Notes: a model not told the origin generated them from the letters alone. Positions 42,380 through 52,562 are shown, numbered from the stretch's first letter. The stretch is DNA of 64,000 nucleotides from Bradyrhizobium sp. JYMT SZCCT0428 (GCF_018131075.1 NZ_JAFCLS010000030.1:50808-114807), one strand, 5' to 3'. Program-made: numbers and translations.

Positions 42380-44215
42380 GTGAACCACCAAAATCTGTCT
42401 TCCTTCATCTGGTCCGTGGCTGATCTGCTGCGGGGCGATTATAAGCAGTCCGACTATGGCAAGGTCATCCTGCCCTTCACGGTGCTTCGGCGCCTGGATT
42501 GCGTTCTCGAACCGACCAAGGCGAAGGTGCTCGCCGAATATGCGGCCAAGAAGAAGGCCGGCCTGAACCCCGACCCATTCCTGCTCCGTTCCTCGGGCCA
42601 GAGCTTCTACAACACGTCCGATATGGACCTGCGCAAGCTGATGGGCGATCAGGACCACATCAGCCAGAACCTCTATGCCTGTGTGCAGGGGTTCTCGCCC
42701 GCGGTGCGCGACATCTTCGAGCGGTTCAGCTTCTCAGCCCAAATCGACAAGCTGGCAAAGAGCGGGCTGCTGTATCTCGTCACGGAGAAGTTCACGGGCA
42801 TCGACCTGCATCCCGAGGCCGTCGACAACCATGAGATGGGGCTGGCGTTCGAGGAGTTGATCCGCAAGTTCGCGGAATTGTCGAATGAAACGGCCGGTGA
42901 GCATTTCACGCCGCGCGAAGTCATCCGCCTGATGGTGAACCTGCTGTTCGTCGAGGATGACGACGTTCTGTCCAAGCCGGGTGTGGTGCGAACGATATAT
43001 GACCCTACGGCGGGCACGGGCGGAATGCTGTCAGTGGCGGGCGAACACCTCGCGGCGCTGAACCCGCAGGCGCGGCTTACGATGTTCGGGCAGGAACTGA
43101 ACGACGAGAGCTACGCGATCTGCAAGGCGGACATGCTGATCAAAGGACAGGATGTCGCCAACATCGTTGCGGGTAACACCTTGTCGGAAGACGGTCACGC
43201 TCACGCGAAGTTCGATTACATGCTGTCCAACCCTCCGTTCGGCGTCGAGTGGAAGAAGGTAGAAAAGGAGGTTCGCAAGGAGCACGAGAGCCAAGGGTTC
43301 AATGGTCGCTTCGGGCCAGGCCTGCCCCGCGTCTCGGATGGCTCGCTGTTGTTCCTTCTGCATCTCCTCTCCAAGATGCGCCCGGCGCAGGATGGCGGTA
43401 GCCGCTTCGGCATTGTGCTCAATGGCTCGCCGCTGTTCACCGGCGGCGCGGGGTCAGGCGAGAGCGAAATCCGCCGCTATCTGCTGGAGAATGATCTGGT
43501 CGAAGCCATCATCGGGCTGCCGACCGACATGTTTTACAATACGGGTATTTCGACCTACGTCTGGATTGTCTCAAATCGCAAACCGTCGCTGCGAAAGGGA
43601 AAGGTGCAACTGATCGATGCCTCCACGTTCTGGCAGAGGATGCGCAAGAGCCTGGGCTCAAAGCGTAAGGAGATGAGTGAGGCCCATATCGCAGATGTAA
43701 CGACGCTGTTCGGCTCCTTCGCCGAGGCGCAGCTCGCCACGGTCTTCGACGCCGAGGGCAAGGAGATCGCGAGGCAGCCGCTGCAGGAGGGCGGTAAACC
43801 ACCGGTCGCTCCTGAGGGCGGCAAGGTAAAGCTCGCTCCGCTGTCCCGCATCCTCTCGAACGAGGCCTTCGGCTACCGCACCATCACGGTGGAGCGGCCG
43901 CTGCGCGATGCGAGGGGCAAAGCTATTCTCGGAAGCAAAGGCAAGGCCAAGAGCAAACCGCAAGCCGACGCCTCGTTGCGCGATACCGAAAACGTGCCGA
44001 TCTCAGAAAACATCGATAGCTACTTCCGGCGCGAGGTGCTGCCCCACGCGCCCGACGCATGGATCGATGAGGAGAGGACCAAGACTGGATATGAAATCCC
44101 GTTTACCCGGGTTTTTTATGTGTTCGAGCCGCCGCGACCGCTGACGGAGATCGATGCTGACCTTGCGCAGGTCACGGGCCTCATCAAGGCTATGATTGAA
44201 GGGCTGGCGGCATGA
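42380..44215 (+). CDS. hsdM: Type I restriction-modification methyltransferase subunit HsdM
   Basis: N6-adenine DNA methyltransferase subunit, 611 residues. It has the N-terminal HsdM helical domain (FIWSVADLLRGDYKQSDYGKVILPFTVLRRL), the S-adenosylmethionine-binding DPTAGTGGML, the catalytic NPPF in MLSNPPFGVEW, and the EHFTPREVIRLMV motif. It starts at a GTG, and its stop overlaps the hsdS start (ATGA). The frame is intact, unlike its partner genes. With a functional S subunit it would methylate the island's recognition sequence; alone it is probably inactive or dependent on another S subunit. Confidence 0.96.
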   Translation: MNHQNLSSFIWSVADLLRGDYKQSDYGKVILPFTVLRRLDCVLEPTKAKVLAEYAAKKKAGLNPDPFLLRSSGQSFYNTSDMDLRKLMGDQDHISQNLYACVQGFSPAVRDIFERFSFSAQIDKLAKSGLLYLVTEKFTGIDLHPEAVDNHEMGLAFEELIRKFAELSNETAGEHFTPREVIRLMVNLLFVEDDDVLSKPGVVRTIYDPTAGTGGMLSVAGEHLAALNPQARLTMFGQELNDESYAICKADMLIKGQDVANIVAGNTLSEDGHAHAKFDYMLSNPPFGVEWKKVEKEVRKEHESQGFNGRFGPGLPRVSDGSLLFLLHLLSKMRPAQDGGSRFGIVLNGSPLFTGGAGSGESEIRRYLLENDLVEAIIGLPTDMFYNTGISTYVWIVSNRKPSLRKGKVQLIDASTFWQRMRKSLGSKRKEMSEAHIADVTTLFGSFAEAQLATVFDAEGKEIARQPLQEGGKPPVAPEGGKVKLAPLSRILSNEAFGYRTITVERPLRDARGKAILGSKGKAKSKPQADASLRDTENVPISENIDSYFRREVLPHAPDAWIDEERTKTGYEIPFTRVFYVFEPPRPLTEIDADLAQVTGLIKAMIEGLAA

Positions 44216-45523
44216 GCTTTCCCCAATACGACAGCTACAAGCAAAGTAGGCAACATCCCATCTCATTGGACCTCGAAGGCCATCAAGTGGCTATCGCCAG
44301 TTTTGCGTGGTGCATCTCCGCGACCAATCGATGATCCGAGATATTTCGATGAGGAGGGTGAGTACGCTTGGGTGCGAATATCCGATGTTTCATCATCGAG
44401 AGGCGTGCTGTGGGATGCGGAACAACGCCTTTCTTTGCTGGGTAGCTCCCTGAGCGTAAAGCTGGAGCCGGGAAACTTATTCGTCAGCATAGCCGGAACG
44501 GTTGGCAAGCCCTGCATCACGGCAATCAAGGTTTGTATCCACGATGGGTTTGTGTATTTCCCGCGATTGGATATCGATCCGCATTTCCTCTATCGCGTGT
44601 TTGAGGCGGGGCAGTGTTACGCCGGTCTCGGCAAATTGGGAACGCAGCTGAACCTAAACACGGACACGATTGGCAGCATCCGTGTCCCCATTCCTCCGCC
44701 ACAAGAGATGCAACATATCGTCGATTTTCTCGATCGCGAGACCACCAAGATCGATGCGTTAGTGAAGGAGCAGCAGCGGTTGATCGAGCTGCTAGAGGAG
44801 AAGCGGCAAGCCGCCGTCTCCCGCGCAGTCACGAAGGGGCTCGGCGCCAACGTTCCGATGAAGCGCTCTGGGATCGAGTGGCTTGGCGATGTCCCCGATC
44901 ATTGGGACATTATTCCGCTTCGGGCCCTGTTCCGCTTTGTGAAGCGCCAGAATGGTGACGCGCTAGAGGTCTTATCCGTTTACCGGGACTACGGTGTAAT
45001 TACGAAGGCCTCTCGTAACGACAACATCAATAAAACTCCCGACGATCTAACTTCGTATCAGACAGTTTACCCGGGCGATTTGGTCGTGAACAAGATGAAG
45101 GCCTGGCAAGGGTCACTTGGGATTTCGACGCATGAAGGAATAACCAGTCCCGACTACGCCGTGTTTCAACCGACGCATAACGGGGACCCAGAATATCTCA
45201 ATTGGCTTCTTCGTTGCAGACTTCTTCCGGATAAGTATCGCTCGATATCAAACGGCATCCGCCCTGATCAATGGCGTCTCGAACCAGATCGGTTCAAAGA
45301 ATTGAAGATACCGTTCCCACCACTGATAGAGCAGAGAGAGATCGCGACCAATCTGCGATCCTTCGTCAAGAATACGGACGACCTTTGTGGGCAAGCTGAG
45401 AAGGCGGTCGATCTACTTCTACAGCGCCGGAGGGCCCTGATTTCTGCTGCTGTCACCGGCAAGATCGACGTGCGCGGACAGACTGAAGCTGCTGCATCTA
45501 TTCCCGATGTGGTCGCTGCATGA
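44212..45523 (+). pseudogene. hsdS: Type I restriction-modification specificity subunit HsdS, frameshifted near start
   Basis: Determines the DNA sequence bound by the complex. The ATG at 44212 (overlapping hsdM) gives MSFPQYDSYKQS, but from about 44245 the family sequence IPSHWTSKAIKWLSP continues in another frame, open to 45523. The rest is complete: target-recognition domain 1, a central conserved region (IPIPPPQEMQHIVDFLDRETTKIDALV), domain 2 (SGIEWLGDVPDHWDIIPL) and the second conserved repeat (FPPLIEQREIATNL). A few bases seem lost around KQS/VGN. A TTG at 44303 could restart translation but would miss the first 30 residues. The stop overlaps hsdR. Confidence 0.88.
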
Positions 45524-48500
45524 GCCTGCACAAGGAGATCAGCTTCGAGGACGAGATTTGCGGGCGTCTCGCCGCGCACGGCTGGCTCTATGCGGAAGGC
45601 GATGCAGGGTCGTACGACCGCGCTCGCGCCCTGTTCCCCTCCGATCTGGTGGCGTGGGTGCAGACGACGCAGTCCACTGCATGGCAGACACTGACCAAGA
45701 GCCACGGCGCATCCGCCGAGCCTGTCCTGCTGGACCGTATCCGCAAGCAGCTTGATGATCGCGGTACCCTCGATGTGCTGCGCCATGGCGTCGAACTGAT
45801 CGGGCTGCGACAGCCGATTGCGCTGGCCCAATTCAGGCCCGCTCTCGCAATGGACTCTGACATCTTGGCGCGATACGCGGCCAACCGGTTGCGGGTGGTG
45901 CGGCAGGTGCGTTACTCGTCGGTGAACGAAAACTGCATCGATTTCGTGCTGTTCCTCAACGGTTTGCCGATGGCGACCTGCGAACTCAAGACCGACTTCA
46001 CCCAGAGCATCGCCGACGCCATCGACCAGTATCGCTTCGACCGCAACCCGCGTCCCAAGGGGCAGGGCGTCGAGCCGCTGCTGAACTTCCCCAGCGGGGC
46101 ATTGGTGCATTTTGCGGTGAGCAACAGCGAAGTCCACATGGCGACGCTGCTGACGGGTGCAGATACCATTTTTCTGCCGTTCAACAGAGGAGATCAGGGC
46201 GCGAAGGGCAACCCGCTCAACCCCACCGGTCACCGGACGAGTTACCTCTGGGAGGAGGTTTGGCAGCGAGACAGCTGGCTGGAAATCATAGGCCGCTATC
46301 TCGTTACCCGACGCGACGACAAGAAAAAAATCACCGCCATCACCTTCCCGCGTTATCACCAACTCGACGCGACCCGGAAGCTGCAAGCTAGGGTTCTAGA
46401 AGAAGGCGCAGGGGGCAAGTTCCTGATCCAGCACTCGGCAGGTTCGGGCAAAACCAACTCAATTGCTTGGTCCGCGCATTTCCTCGCTGATTTGCACGAT
46501 GCCAAAAACGAGAAGCTGTTCTCCACCGTCATCGTCATTTCCGACCGCAATGTAATCGACGCCCAGCTTCAGGACGCGCTGTTCGACTTCCAGCGTACCA
46601 CAGGCGTTGTTGCCACCATCAAGTCCGAGGGAGCCAGCAAGAGCGGGCAGCTCGCAGAGGCGCTGGCGGCGGGCAAGAAGATCATCGTCTGCACCATCCA
46701 GACATTCCCGTTCGCGCTGGCGGAGGTCCGCAAGCTGGCGGCCACCGAGGGCAAGCGTTTTGCGGTGATCGCCGACGAGGCCCATTCCTCGCAGACCGGC
46801 GAGGCCGCCGCCAAGCTCAAGCAGGTGCTGTCACCCGAGGAGCTTGCCGAGCTGGAGGATGGTGGGGAGGTCAGCACCGAGGACATGCTGGCAGCGCAGA
46901 TGGCAGCCCGCGCCAGCGACACCGGCATCACCTACGTCGCCTTCACCGCCACCCCGAAGGCCAAGACGCTTCAATTGTTCGGGCGGCTACCGAAGCCCGA
47001 TCAGCCGGTTAGCGAGAACAATCTGCCCGCGCCGTTTCACGTCTATTCCATGCGGCAGGCCATCGAGGAGGGCTTCATCCTCGACGTGCTGAAGAACTAC
47101 ACGCCCTACAGGCTGGCCTTCCGGCTCGCGAACAATGGCAAGGAATGGGATGACAAGCAGGTGGAGCGGGATGCCGCGCTGAAGGGCATCATGCGCTGGG
47201 TGCGGTTGCACCCATACAACATCAGCCAGAAAGTCCAAATCGTCGTCGAGCACTTCCGTGAGAACGTCGCGGCTCTGCTGGAGGGGCGCGCCAAAGCCAT
47301 GGTGGTGTTGGGTAGCCGTGTCGAGGCGGTACGCTGGCAGCTTGCCATGGAGAAATATATCAAGTCTCGCGGCTACAAGATCGGGACGCTTGTCGCCTTT
47401 TCTGGCGAGGTCAATGACAGCGAGTCCGGGCCTGATGCTTTTACGGAAACCAGCAAGGTACTCAATTCCGGCCTAAACGGGCGGGACATCCGCGACGCTT
47501 TCAAGGGCGAAGAGTTTCAAATCCTGCTGGTGGCGAATAAGTTTCAGACCGGCTTCGATCAGCCCCTGCTCTGCGGCATGTATGTGGACCGGCGTCTCGC
47601 GGGTATTCAAGCTATACAGACACTGTCGCGCCTCAACCGGTCCCACCCCGGCAAGGACACCACCTACGTGCTGGACTTCATTAATAGTTCCGAGGAAGTG
47701 CTGGCCGCGTTCAAGACCTACTACGACACAGCGGAGCTGGAGGGTGTCACCGACCCGAATCTCGTCTACGACCTGCGGGCGAAGCTCGACGCCTCGGGTC
47801 ATTACGATGAGTTTGAAGTGGACCGCGTCGTCGCCGTGGACTTGGACCCCAAGGCCAAGCAGGGTGACCTAATCGCGGCGCTGGAGCCGGTCGCGAGCCG
47901 ACTATTGAAGCGGTTCAAGCAGGCGCAGGAGAAGCTACTGGCAGCACGAGCGAAGAGCGACGACAAGGCGGCCGAAGAAGCCAACGGAGAAATCAATGCG
48001 CTGATCCTTTTCAAGGTCGACATGGGCGCGTTCCAGCGCATGTACAGCTTCCTGTCGCAGATCTTCGATTACGGCAACACCGCCATTGAGAAACGGTTCA
48101 TGTTCTACCGGCGCCTCATTCCGCTGCTGGAGTTCGGCCGGGAGCGCGAAGGCATTGACCTCTCGAAGGTCAAGCTCACGCATCACAGCCTGAAGGATCA
48201 GGGGAGATGGTGAAGCGCCCAAGCTACCGCCACTCTCGGAGGCAGGTTCGGGCTCGCTGCACGAGAAGGAGAAGGCCCGGCTGGAAGAGATCATCGCCAA
48301 GGTCAACGACCTTTTCGAGGGAGATCTGACCGAGGACGATCAACTCGTGTATGTAAACAACGTGATCAAGGGGAAGCTGCTGGAGTCGCAAGAGCTGGTT
48401 CTTCAGGCCAGCAACAACACGAAAGCGCAATTCGCTAACTCTCCCACGCTCTCCAAAGAGATCATGAACGCCGTCATAGACGCGCTGACGGCTCACACCA

Positions 48501-48628
48501 CCATGAGCAAGCAGGCCATCGATTCCGAGAGAGTTCGTGAAGGGTTGAAGGAGGTGTTGCTCGGACCCGCCCAGCTCTACGAAGCCTTGAGGGGCAAGGC
48601 AGGCGGGAAGGAATTGGACCGCGGATAG
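45520..48628 (+). pseudogene. hsdR: Type I restriction endonuclease subunit HsdR, C-terminal frameshift
   Basis: ATP-driven translocase and nuclease. From 45520 the first 897 codons are intact. They include the nuclease site (IDFVLFLNGLPMATCELKTDF), Walker A in HSAGSGKTNSIAW, the DEAH-box motif VIADEAHSSQ, FTATPKAKTLQLFG and the later helicase motifs (QTGFDQPLL, QTLSRLNRSHPGK). After LTHHSLKDQGR (about 48205) the frame ends. The normal C-terminal domain (EAPKLPPLSEAGSGS, then KARLEEIIAKVNDLFEGDLTEDDQ) goes on in the next frame to 48628. That domain docks R onto the methylase core, so the break probably abolishes restriction if it is real. Confidence 0.9.
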
Positions 48629-48682
48629 TTGGCGTAAAAATGTGAACCGCCCGTCGATTGTTGAGTCACAAAGGTTTCCCCC

Positions 48683-49465
48683 GTGCCCCCCATGACTAAC
48701 GACTCCGACCTCCTGGCTGAGGCTGCGCGATGGCTTGAAACGGGGGATAGCGTGCGCCGCGATCTTGGCGGGCCTGGGCCGGTATCATACCAGACATCAA
48801 CCGCGAGCCATGCGGTGCTTACTTGGACTAATGCGGCCTTCAATCGGTCGGTAATGCTCTACGACGAGGCTCGATCTCTCGTCGATTCAAGAAAGCTCTT
48901 TGTTGCACCTATTGTAGTCCGCGCCTTTCTTGAGAATGTCGGCATGCTGGCGTTGTTTTTGGAGGAGCTTCAGGTTGCGGTTGATTCCGAGGAAGGCCGA
49001 GTGCGTGAGCTGGCAGTCACGTTTCTGAATCACAGTTTTTGGAAGAATAGAGAGTTCAAGAATCCTGTCGCGCCAGACGATATTTTTCTGACCCCTGCCG
49101 CTCGGGAGAAGTATGGAACCAAGCGTCCAAAGGTTCCGCAACCGACGCAAATGGTTGCCGCGTTAGACCGCCTCTTACGGCGGAATGTGCCGTCATTGTC
49201 GACGGACCTCGCGGTTGGCTTCTATGGCCCACTGTCGGAGTGGACTCATCCGTCGCAAACGAGCATCACTTATGCGTTTACTGCGCTTGGAGAGATTATT
49301 CCGGTGCCAACGAGCGGTGGGCCCGTCCAGCACGCTTCATCGTTGATGCATTCTATGGCGTGGTGTTTGGCGCAAATCGGTGTGGCGACAGTGATTCGGC
49401 AGTTGATTCTCGATCTTACAACTGACCTGAGCAGCACGGCTGATGCTGCAGGATCATCTCATTAG
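48683..49465 (+). CDS. Island protein of unknown function
   Basis: About 260 residues (GTG start; an ATG at 48692 is possible). Mostly helical, with SRKLFVAPIVVRAFLENVGMLALFLEEL, an NHSFWKNREFKNP segment, and SEWTHPSQTSITYAF near the C-terminus. The pattern of an Arg-x-x-x-Glu helix and a late SxxxHP motif recalls DUF5677-type proteins, but I cannot assign it firmly. No signal peptide. It stands between the restriction locus and the HD operon and is less GC-rich than the core genome, consistent with acquisition. Confidence 0.7.
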   Translation: MPPMTNDSDLLAEAARWLETGDSVRRDLGGPGPVSYQTSTASHAVLTWTNAAFNRSVMLYDEARSLVDSRKLFVAPIVVRAFLENVGMLALFLEELQVAVDSEEGRVRELAVTFLNHSFWKNREFKNPVAPDDIFLTPAAREKYGTKRPKVPQPTQMVAALDRLLRRNVPSLSTDLAVGFYGPLSEWTHPSQTSITYAFTALGEIIPVPTSGGPVQHASSLMHSMAWCLAQIGVATVIRQLILDLTTDLSSTADAAGSSH

Positions 49466-49707
49466 CTCCTGCTTGTGTGAGGCGTTTGTCGATCACGCTC
49501 GAAGCAACGGCTGAGACCATCAACGCGCTATTGCTGATCCGAGAACGGGCGACCGTCGCCCGAATGGGATTATCGTCAGCTTGCGATGCGGTGCATGCAT
49601 CCAGGTTCGCGATAGTTGGCAAAAATCTCTAAAGGGGTGGCTCGAAGGGAATGGCGGGCGACTTCCCCCATGGCCCCTCGACCTGATGGTCGCCCCGCGC
49701 CTTCCAT

Positions 49708-51159
49708 TCATGAAAACGGGAAGTGCGGCAGATCCGACCTTATCTTTTTGCCAATCGCTTCTCTGAGTTCTGCAGGATTTTTGCAATCCTCCGGCAAATG
49801 AACATAGAGCCGCATCGAGTACAGTCGCACATTAGCCAACTGTTTCATTAGCGCGAAGTCATGATCAATCAATGGTTTACTTTTGCTGCACTCGTCATGG
49901 TGATGAGTTGTCAGGATACGGACCACCTGCTGACGTTCCTCCTCAAAGCCATCTCCATCGGCATCCCCTACGGAAATTGTCGACCCGATCTTGCTCAGAT
50001 TCAGCTTTGCCTTCCACAAGTGCCATAGATCAGGCGGTATACCGAACTCTCCGGCCCAGGCGGGAATGCCCTTTCTCAACTGGTCTACATTGTTGAGATA
50101 GTCGTTGTCTTGTGTTCGCGGTGCTATTCGTTCGGAAGCAGCGATCAACTTCGGCGCTTCCCGCTTCAAAACCGAGTTTAGTTTGCGGCGAAAGATGTCG
50201 TCGTCTGGGCCGGCAGCTTGCAGTGCCGCTCGCATTCGGGAAATCAGCGCCTGATCGTCGAAAGCAGCAAATGAGCCGTCAACGATCATTTGCTTCATGG
50301 CGCGCCCAGAGCAATCGAGCCCTCGTCGGACCAGCCCGGCAATGACGTCTTTCAGTACCTCTTCCAAGCCGACGACGGTTTTGTGATAAGCGACCTGGGT
50401 GTAGTCGTAGTATCGCGAAACAAGGAAATGATCAGCGGCCCTGAGCGCCTTACTTGTGAGGCACAGGTTGCCTTCAGAATCCACGCACGTCTGTGTAGTG
50501 AGGTACTCCACATCGACCCCGCCGTACGGGATACCTGCCCCATGCGCTGTTCTCATCAGATAATCGAGACGATCACAGTCCAAATCCGAACTCACAAGAT
50601 TGGAGAGCATGTCCGGCTGTTCACGACTGAACACCGACCGAATTTCTTCCCTCGTGAATCCATGTTTTTTCAGAACGGAGCCGATATCATCGTCTATCTC
50701 GATGATCTTTCGCCCCAGCGTTTCGTGATCATATGCGGCGGGATCTTCGGGTATGTCGGGGTTTGGTCCGATCAACTCGTCGTCGGCAGCATCTGTTAGA
50801 TAGGTCTCTGCTTTGTAGTGGTTTTGCAGTACGTGCTCAGTGGCGTGAGAGAATGGATAGTGACCGACATCATGTAAGAGAGCTGCAAGACGGTAGAGTT
50901 GGACAGCATGATCATCCCATTCGCGCTTGCAGTTCTGATTGATGGCACGCATCATCCTACCTGCGACATGGCAGGCACCTACGGAATGCGAGAAGCGCGA
51001 GTAGCCAGCCCCTGGATAGACTAAGTGGGCCAGACCCAATTGCTTCACGTTGTGAAGCCGCTGGAATACGGGAGTGGATAGAACATCCGACTCCAGCTCA
51101 CTGATACCAAAGGTGCCGTGGACCGGATCAGTGAGACGTCTGAAATGGAAACCGTCCAT
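49708..51159 (-). CDS. SAMHD1/YwfO-like HD phosphohydrolase
   Basis: 483 residues of the HD superfamily group that includes SAMHD1 dNTP triphosphohydrolase and Bacillus YwfO. Motifs: an N-terminal DPVHGTFGI, VFQRLHNVKQLGLAHLVYPGAGYSRFSHSVG (first metal-site His), LLHDVGHYPFSHATEH (HD pair), and SSDLDCDRLDYLMRTAHGAGIPYGG (distal Asp with the DRLDYLxRD-like motif). All metal ligands seem present, so hydrolysis of dNTPs or a related nucleotide is likely. The C-terminal 200 residues are not recognised. It lies eight bases after the YwgA-like gene and must be co-transcribed with it. dNTP depletion is a known antiviral strategy. Confidence 0.88.
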   Translation of the reverse strand: MDGFHFRRLTDPVHGTFGISELESDVLSTPVFQRLHNVKQLGLAHLVYPGAGYSRFSHSVGACHVAGRMMRAINQNCKREWDDHAVQLYRLAALLHDVGHYPFSHATEHVLQNHYKAETYLTDAADDELIGPNPDIPEDPAAYDHETLGRKIIEIDDDIGSVLKKHGFTREEIRSVFSREQPDMLSNLVSSDLDCDRLDYLMRTAHGAGIPYGGVDVEYLTTQTCVDSEGNLCLTSKALRAADHFLVSRYYDYTQVAYHKTVVGLEEVLKDVIAGLVRRGLDCSGRAMKQMIVDGSFAAFDDQALISRMRAALQAAGPDDDIFRRKLNSVLKREAPKLIAASERIAPRTQDNDYLNNVDQLRKGIPAWAGEFGIPPDLWHLWKAKLNLSKIGSTISVGDADGDGFEEERQQVVRILTTHHHDECSKSKPLIDHDFALMKQLANVRLYSMRLYVHLPEDCKNPAELREAIGKKIRSDLPHFPFS

Positions 51160-51167
51160 CCCTATTT

Positions 51168-51653
51168 TCAGTCAAGCAGCCGCCGCTGACGCAACTCCTG
51201 ATCAGCTTTGCTGATGTAACTGACAAGATGAGGCTTGGTACTGCTCATCGTTTCCTGCGCCTTCTGCGGAGCGAGCCCACTGACCTTCAAGAGATAGTGC
51301 CAAGAGGCCAAGAGTTCGTACCAAGCCGGTTCGTCCAAGCCGACGTCGGGCGGGACCGTAAACAAACCTCGCAGCGCCGCTAACTTTTCCTGAAGCGCGG
51401 GTTTGAGTTTTTTGTCTTCAGGGGGTTGGTCACCCGCGGCGAGTGCCGAAGCAAGTGCATAATAGTCTTTGGTGAGGGCTGTCGAGTAAGGACCTCGAAC
51501 ATACCAACTGTACCGGTAGCCGAGATCAACACCGGCCAATTGCCCTAAGTACACCGCTTTCTGAAATCGCTTACGGCTGTCGATGCTGCTGATATCAGCG
51601 GGCTCGCCCAGCGCTTCAACAAAGCGCTTTAGAACGATGAGTCGGCCATCCAT
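51168..51653 (-). CDS. YwgA-like small protein, partner of the HD phosphohydrolase
   Basis: 161 residues. The N-terminal pattern SRKRFQKAVYLGQLAGVDLGYRYSWYVRGPYSTALTKDYYAL (R-K-x-x-Q-K-x-x-Y-L ... GPYS-x-x-L) resembles Bacillus YwgA and, more distantly, Panacea-type antitoxin domains, which have the same K-L-Q-K ... Y-G-P scaffold. YwgA is of unknown function and, as I recall, its gene adjoins ywfO (an HD hydrolase) in Bacillus. That is the same pairing as here. It is the first gene of a two-gene operon and may regulate or inhibit the HD enzyme. Confidence 0.68.
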   Translation of the reverse strand: MDGRLIVLKRFVEALGEPADISSIDSRKRFQKAVYLGQLAGVDLGYRYSWYVRGPYSTALTKDYYALASALAAGDQPPEDKKLKPALQEKLAALRGLFTVPPDVGLDEPAWYELLASWHYLLKVSGLAPQKAQETMSSTKPHLVSYISKADQELRQRRLLD

Positions 51654-51696
51654 GGTGATGTCCTTTTTGCCCTTGCGGGGCCAGCTTACGATTCAT

Positions 51697-51729
51697 GATT
51701 CGCTCTAACCTCAGGTTAAGAGTCGAATC
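51697..51729. promoter_or_regulatory. Large inverted repeat upstream of the YwgA/HD operon
   Basis: GATTCG-CTCT-AACCT and its mirror AGGTT-AAGAG-T-CGAATC face each other around one central C. The arms (15 and 17 bases) pair completely apart from two single-base bulges. It is centred about 60 bp before the start codon at 51653, a position suited to an operator for a dimeric regulator, possibly the YwgA-like protein itself. A transcription terminator is less likely, as there is no T-run. Confidence 0.6.
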
Positions 51730-51849
51730 GAATAAGCAGCCCTGTCTATCGGACGCGGAGCGCTCCGGTCAAACATAAGAAATTCTCGCAAGGGCTCTCC
51801 GTCCGTATGGGTATGCTCATGCGGTCATCGCGAACCGCCCAAGAATGCC

Positions 51850-51910
51850 GTCCGTTAGGGTTGACTTCGACCAACGGACATGATTGTCTATGGTCATCAC
51901 CCTTACGGAC
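51850..51910. promoter_or_regulatory. Res-like repeats before the serine recombinase
   Basis: GTCCGTT (51850-51856) and AACGGAC (51873-51879) form a perfect inverted pair, and a third related element, TACGGAC, lies at 51904-51910 within CACCCTTACGGAC, which also mirrors GTCCGTTAGGGT. Spaced inverted 7-mers directly in front of a resolvase gene look like a recombination or autoregulation site. Confidence 0.5.
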
Positions 51911-51923
51911 ACAGGAGCGGACG

Positions 51924-52562
51924 TTGGCTACCATCTTCTATGCACGGGTCTCAACCGTCGATCAGAACATCGAACATCAGCAGGCACAGGCCGAAGCAGC
52001 GGGCTTCAAGATCGCCCGCGTCGTTGCGGACCATGGTGTGTCAGGCGTCAGCACGTTGTTCGCTGAGCGGCCAAACGGTAAGCGGCTTTTCGACATTCTT
52101 CGCGAGGGGGACACGCTGCTGGTGCGATGGGTTGACCGTCTTGGCCGCAACTACAGCGACGTTCGGGACACCATTCAGGAGTTCATGCGGCGCGGCGTCG
52201 TCGTCCGCACGGTCATCAATGGCCTGACCTTCGACGGCGCAACCAGCGACCCGATGCAACAAGCCGTGCGTGACGCGCTGATTGGCTTCTTGGCGGCTAC
52301 AGCGCAGGCCAATGCCGAGGCCATCAAGGAGGCCCAGCGGGGCGGCATCGCGCTGGCGAAGGCGAATTATGCAAAGACGAAGTACCGTGGACGCAAGCCC
52401 AGCTTCACGCGAAGCCAGCTCTCGACAGTGTGCAACATGCTGGACCTATCGAAAGGTATCGGTGAGATCGCGGCGACCACCGGTCTCAGTCGGCAGACGA
52501 TCTATCGCATCCGGGATGACCGCGCATCTGCCGAAGCTGCGCTGGCAAGCTGGGCCGCATAG
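51924..52562 (+). CDS. Serine recombinase (resolvase/invertase family)
   Basis: 212 residues. The catalytic serine is in YARVSTVDQN near the N-terminus, followed by VSGVSTLFAERPNGKRLFDILREGDTLLVRWVDRLGRNYSDV (resolvase core with the DRLGR motif) and a C-terminal DNA-binding helix-turn-helix (IGEIAATTGLSRQTIYRI). It would cut and rejoin DNA at res or inversion sites. I chose the TTG at 51924 because AGGAG lies seven bases before it and homology begins there; the open frame to 51807 has no such support. Confidence 0.9.
   Translation: MATIFYARVSTVDQNIEHQQAQAEAAGFKIARVVADHGVSGVSTLFAERPNGKRLFDILREGDTLLVRWVDRLGRNYSDVRDTIQEFMRRGVVVRTVINGLTFDGATSDPMQQAVRDALIGFLAATAQANAEAIKEAQRGGIALAKANYAKTKYRGRKPSFTRSQLSTVCNMLDLSKGIGEIAATTGLSRQTIYRIRDDRASAEAALASWAA

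Noticed and set aside
49416..49622. 68-codon minus-strand open frame between the unknown island gene and the HD gene
   Set aside because: Overlaps the end of the gene at 48683, has no ribosome site and no recognised family.
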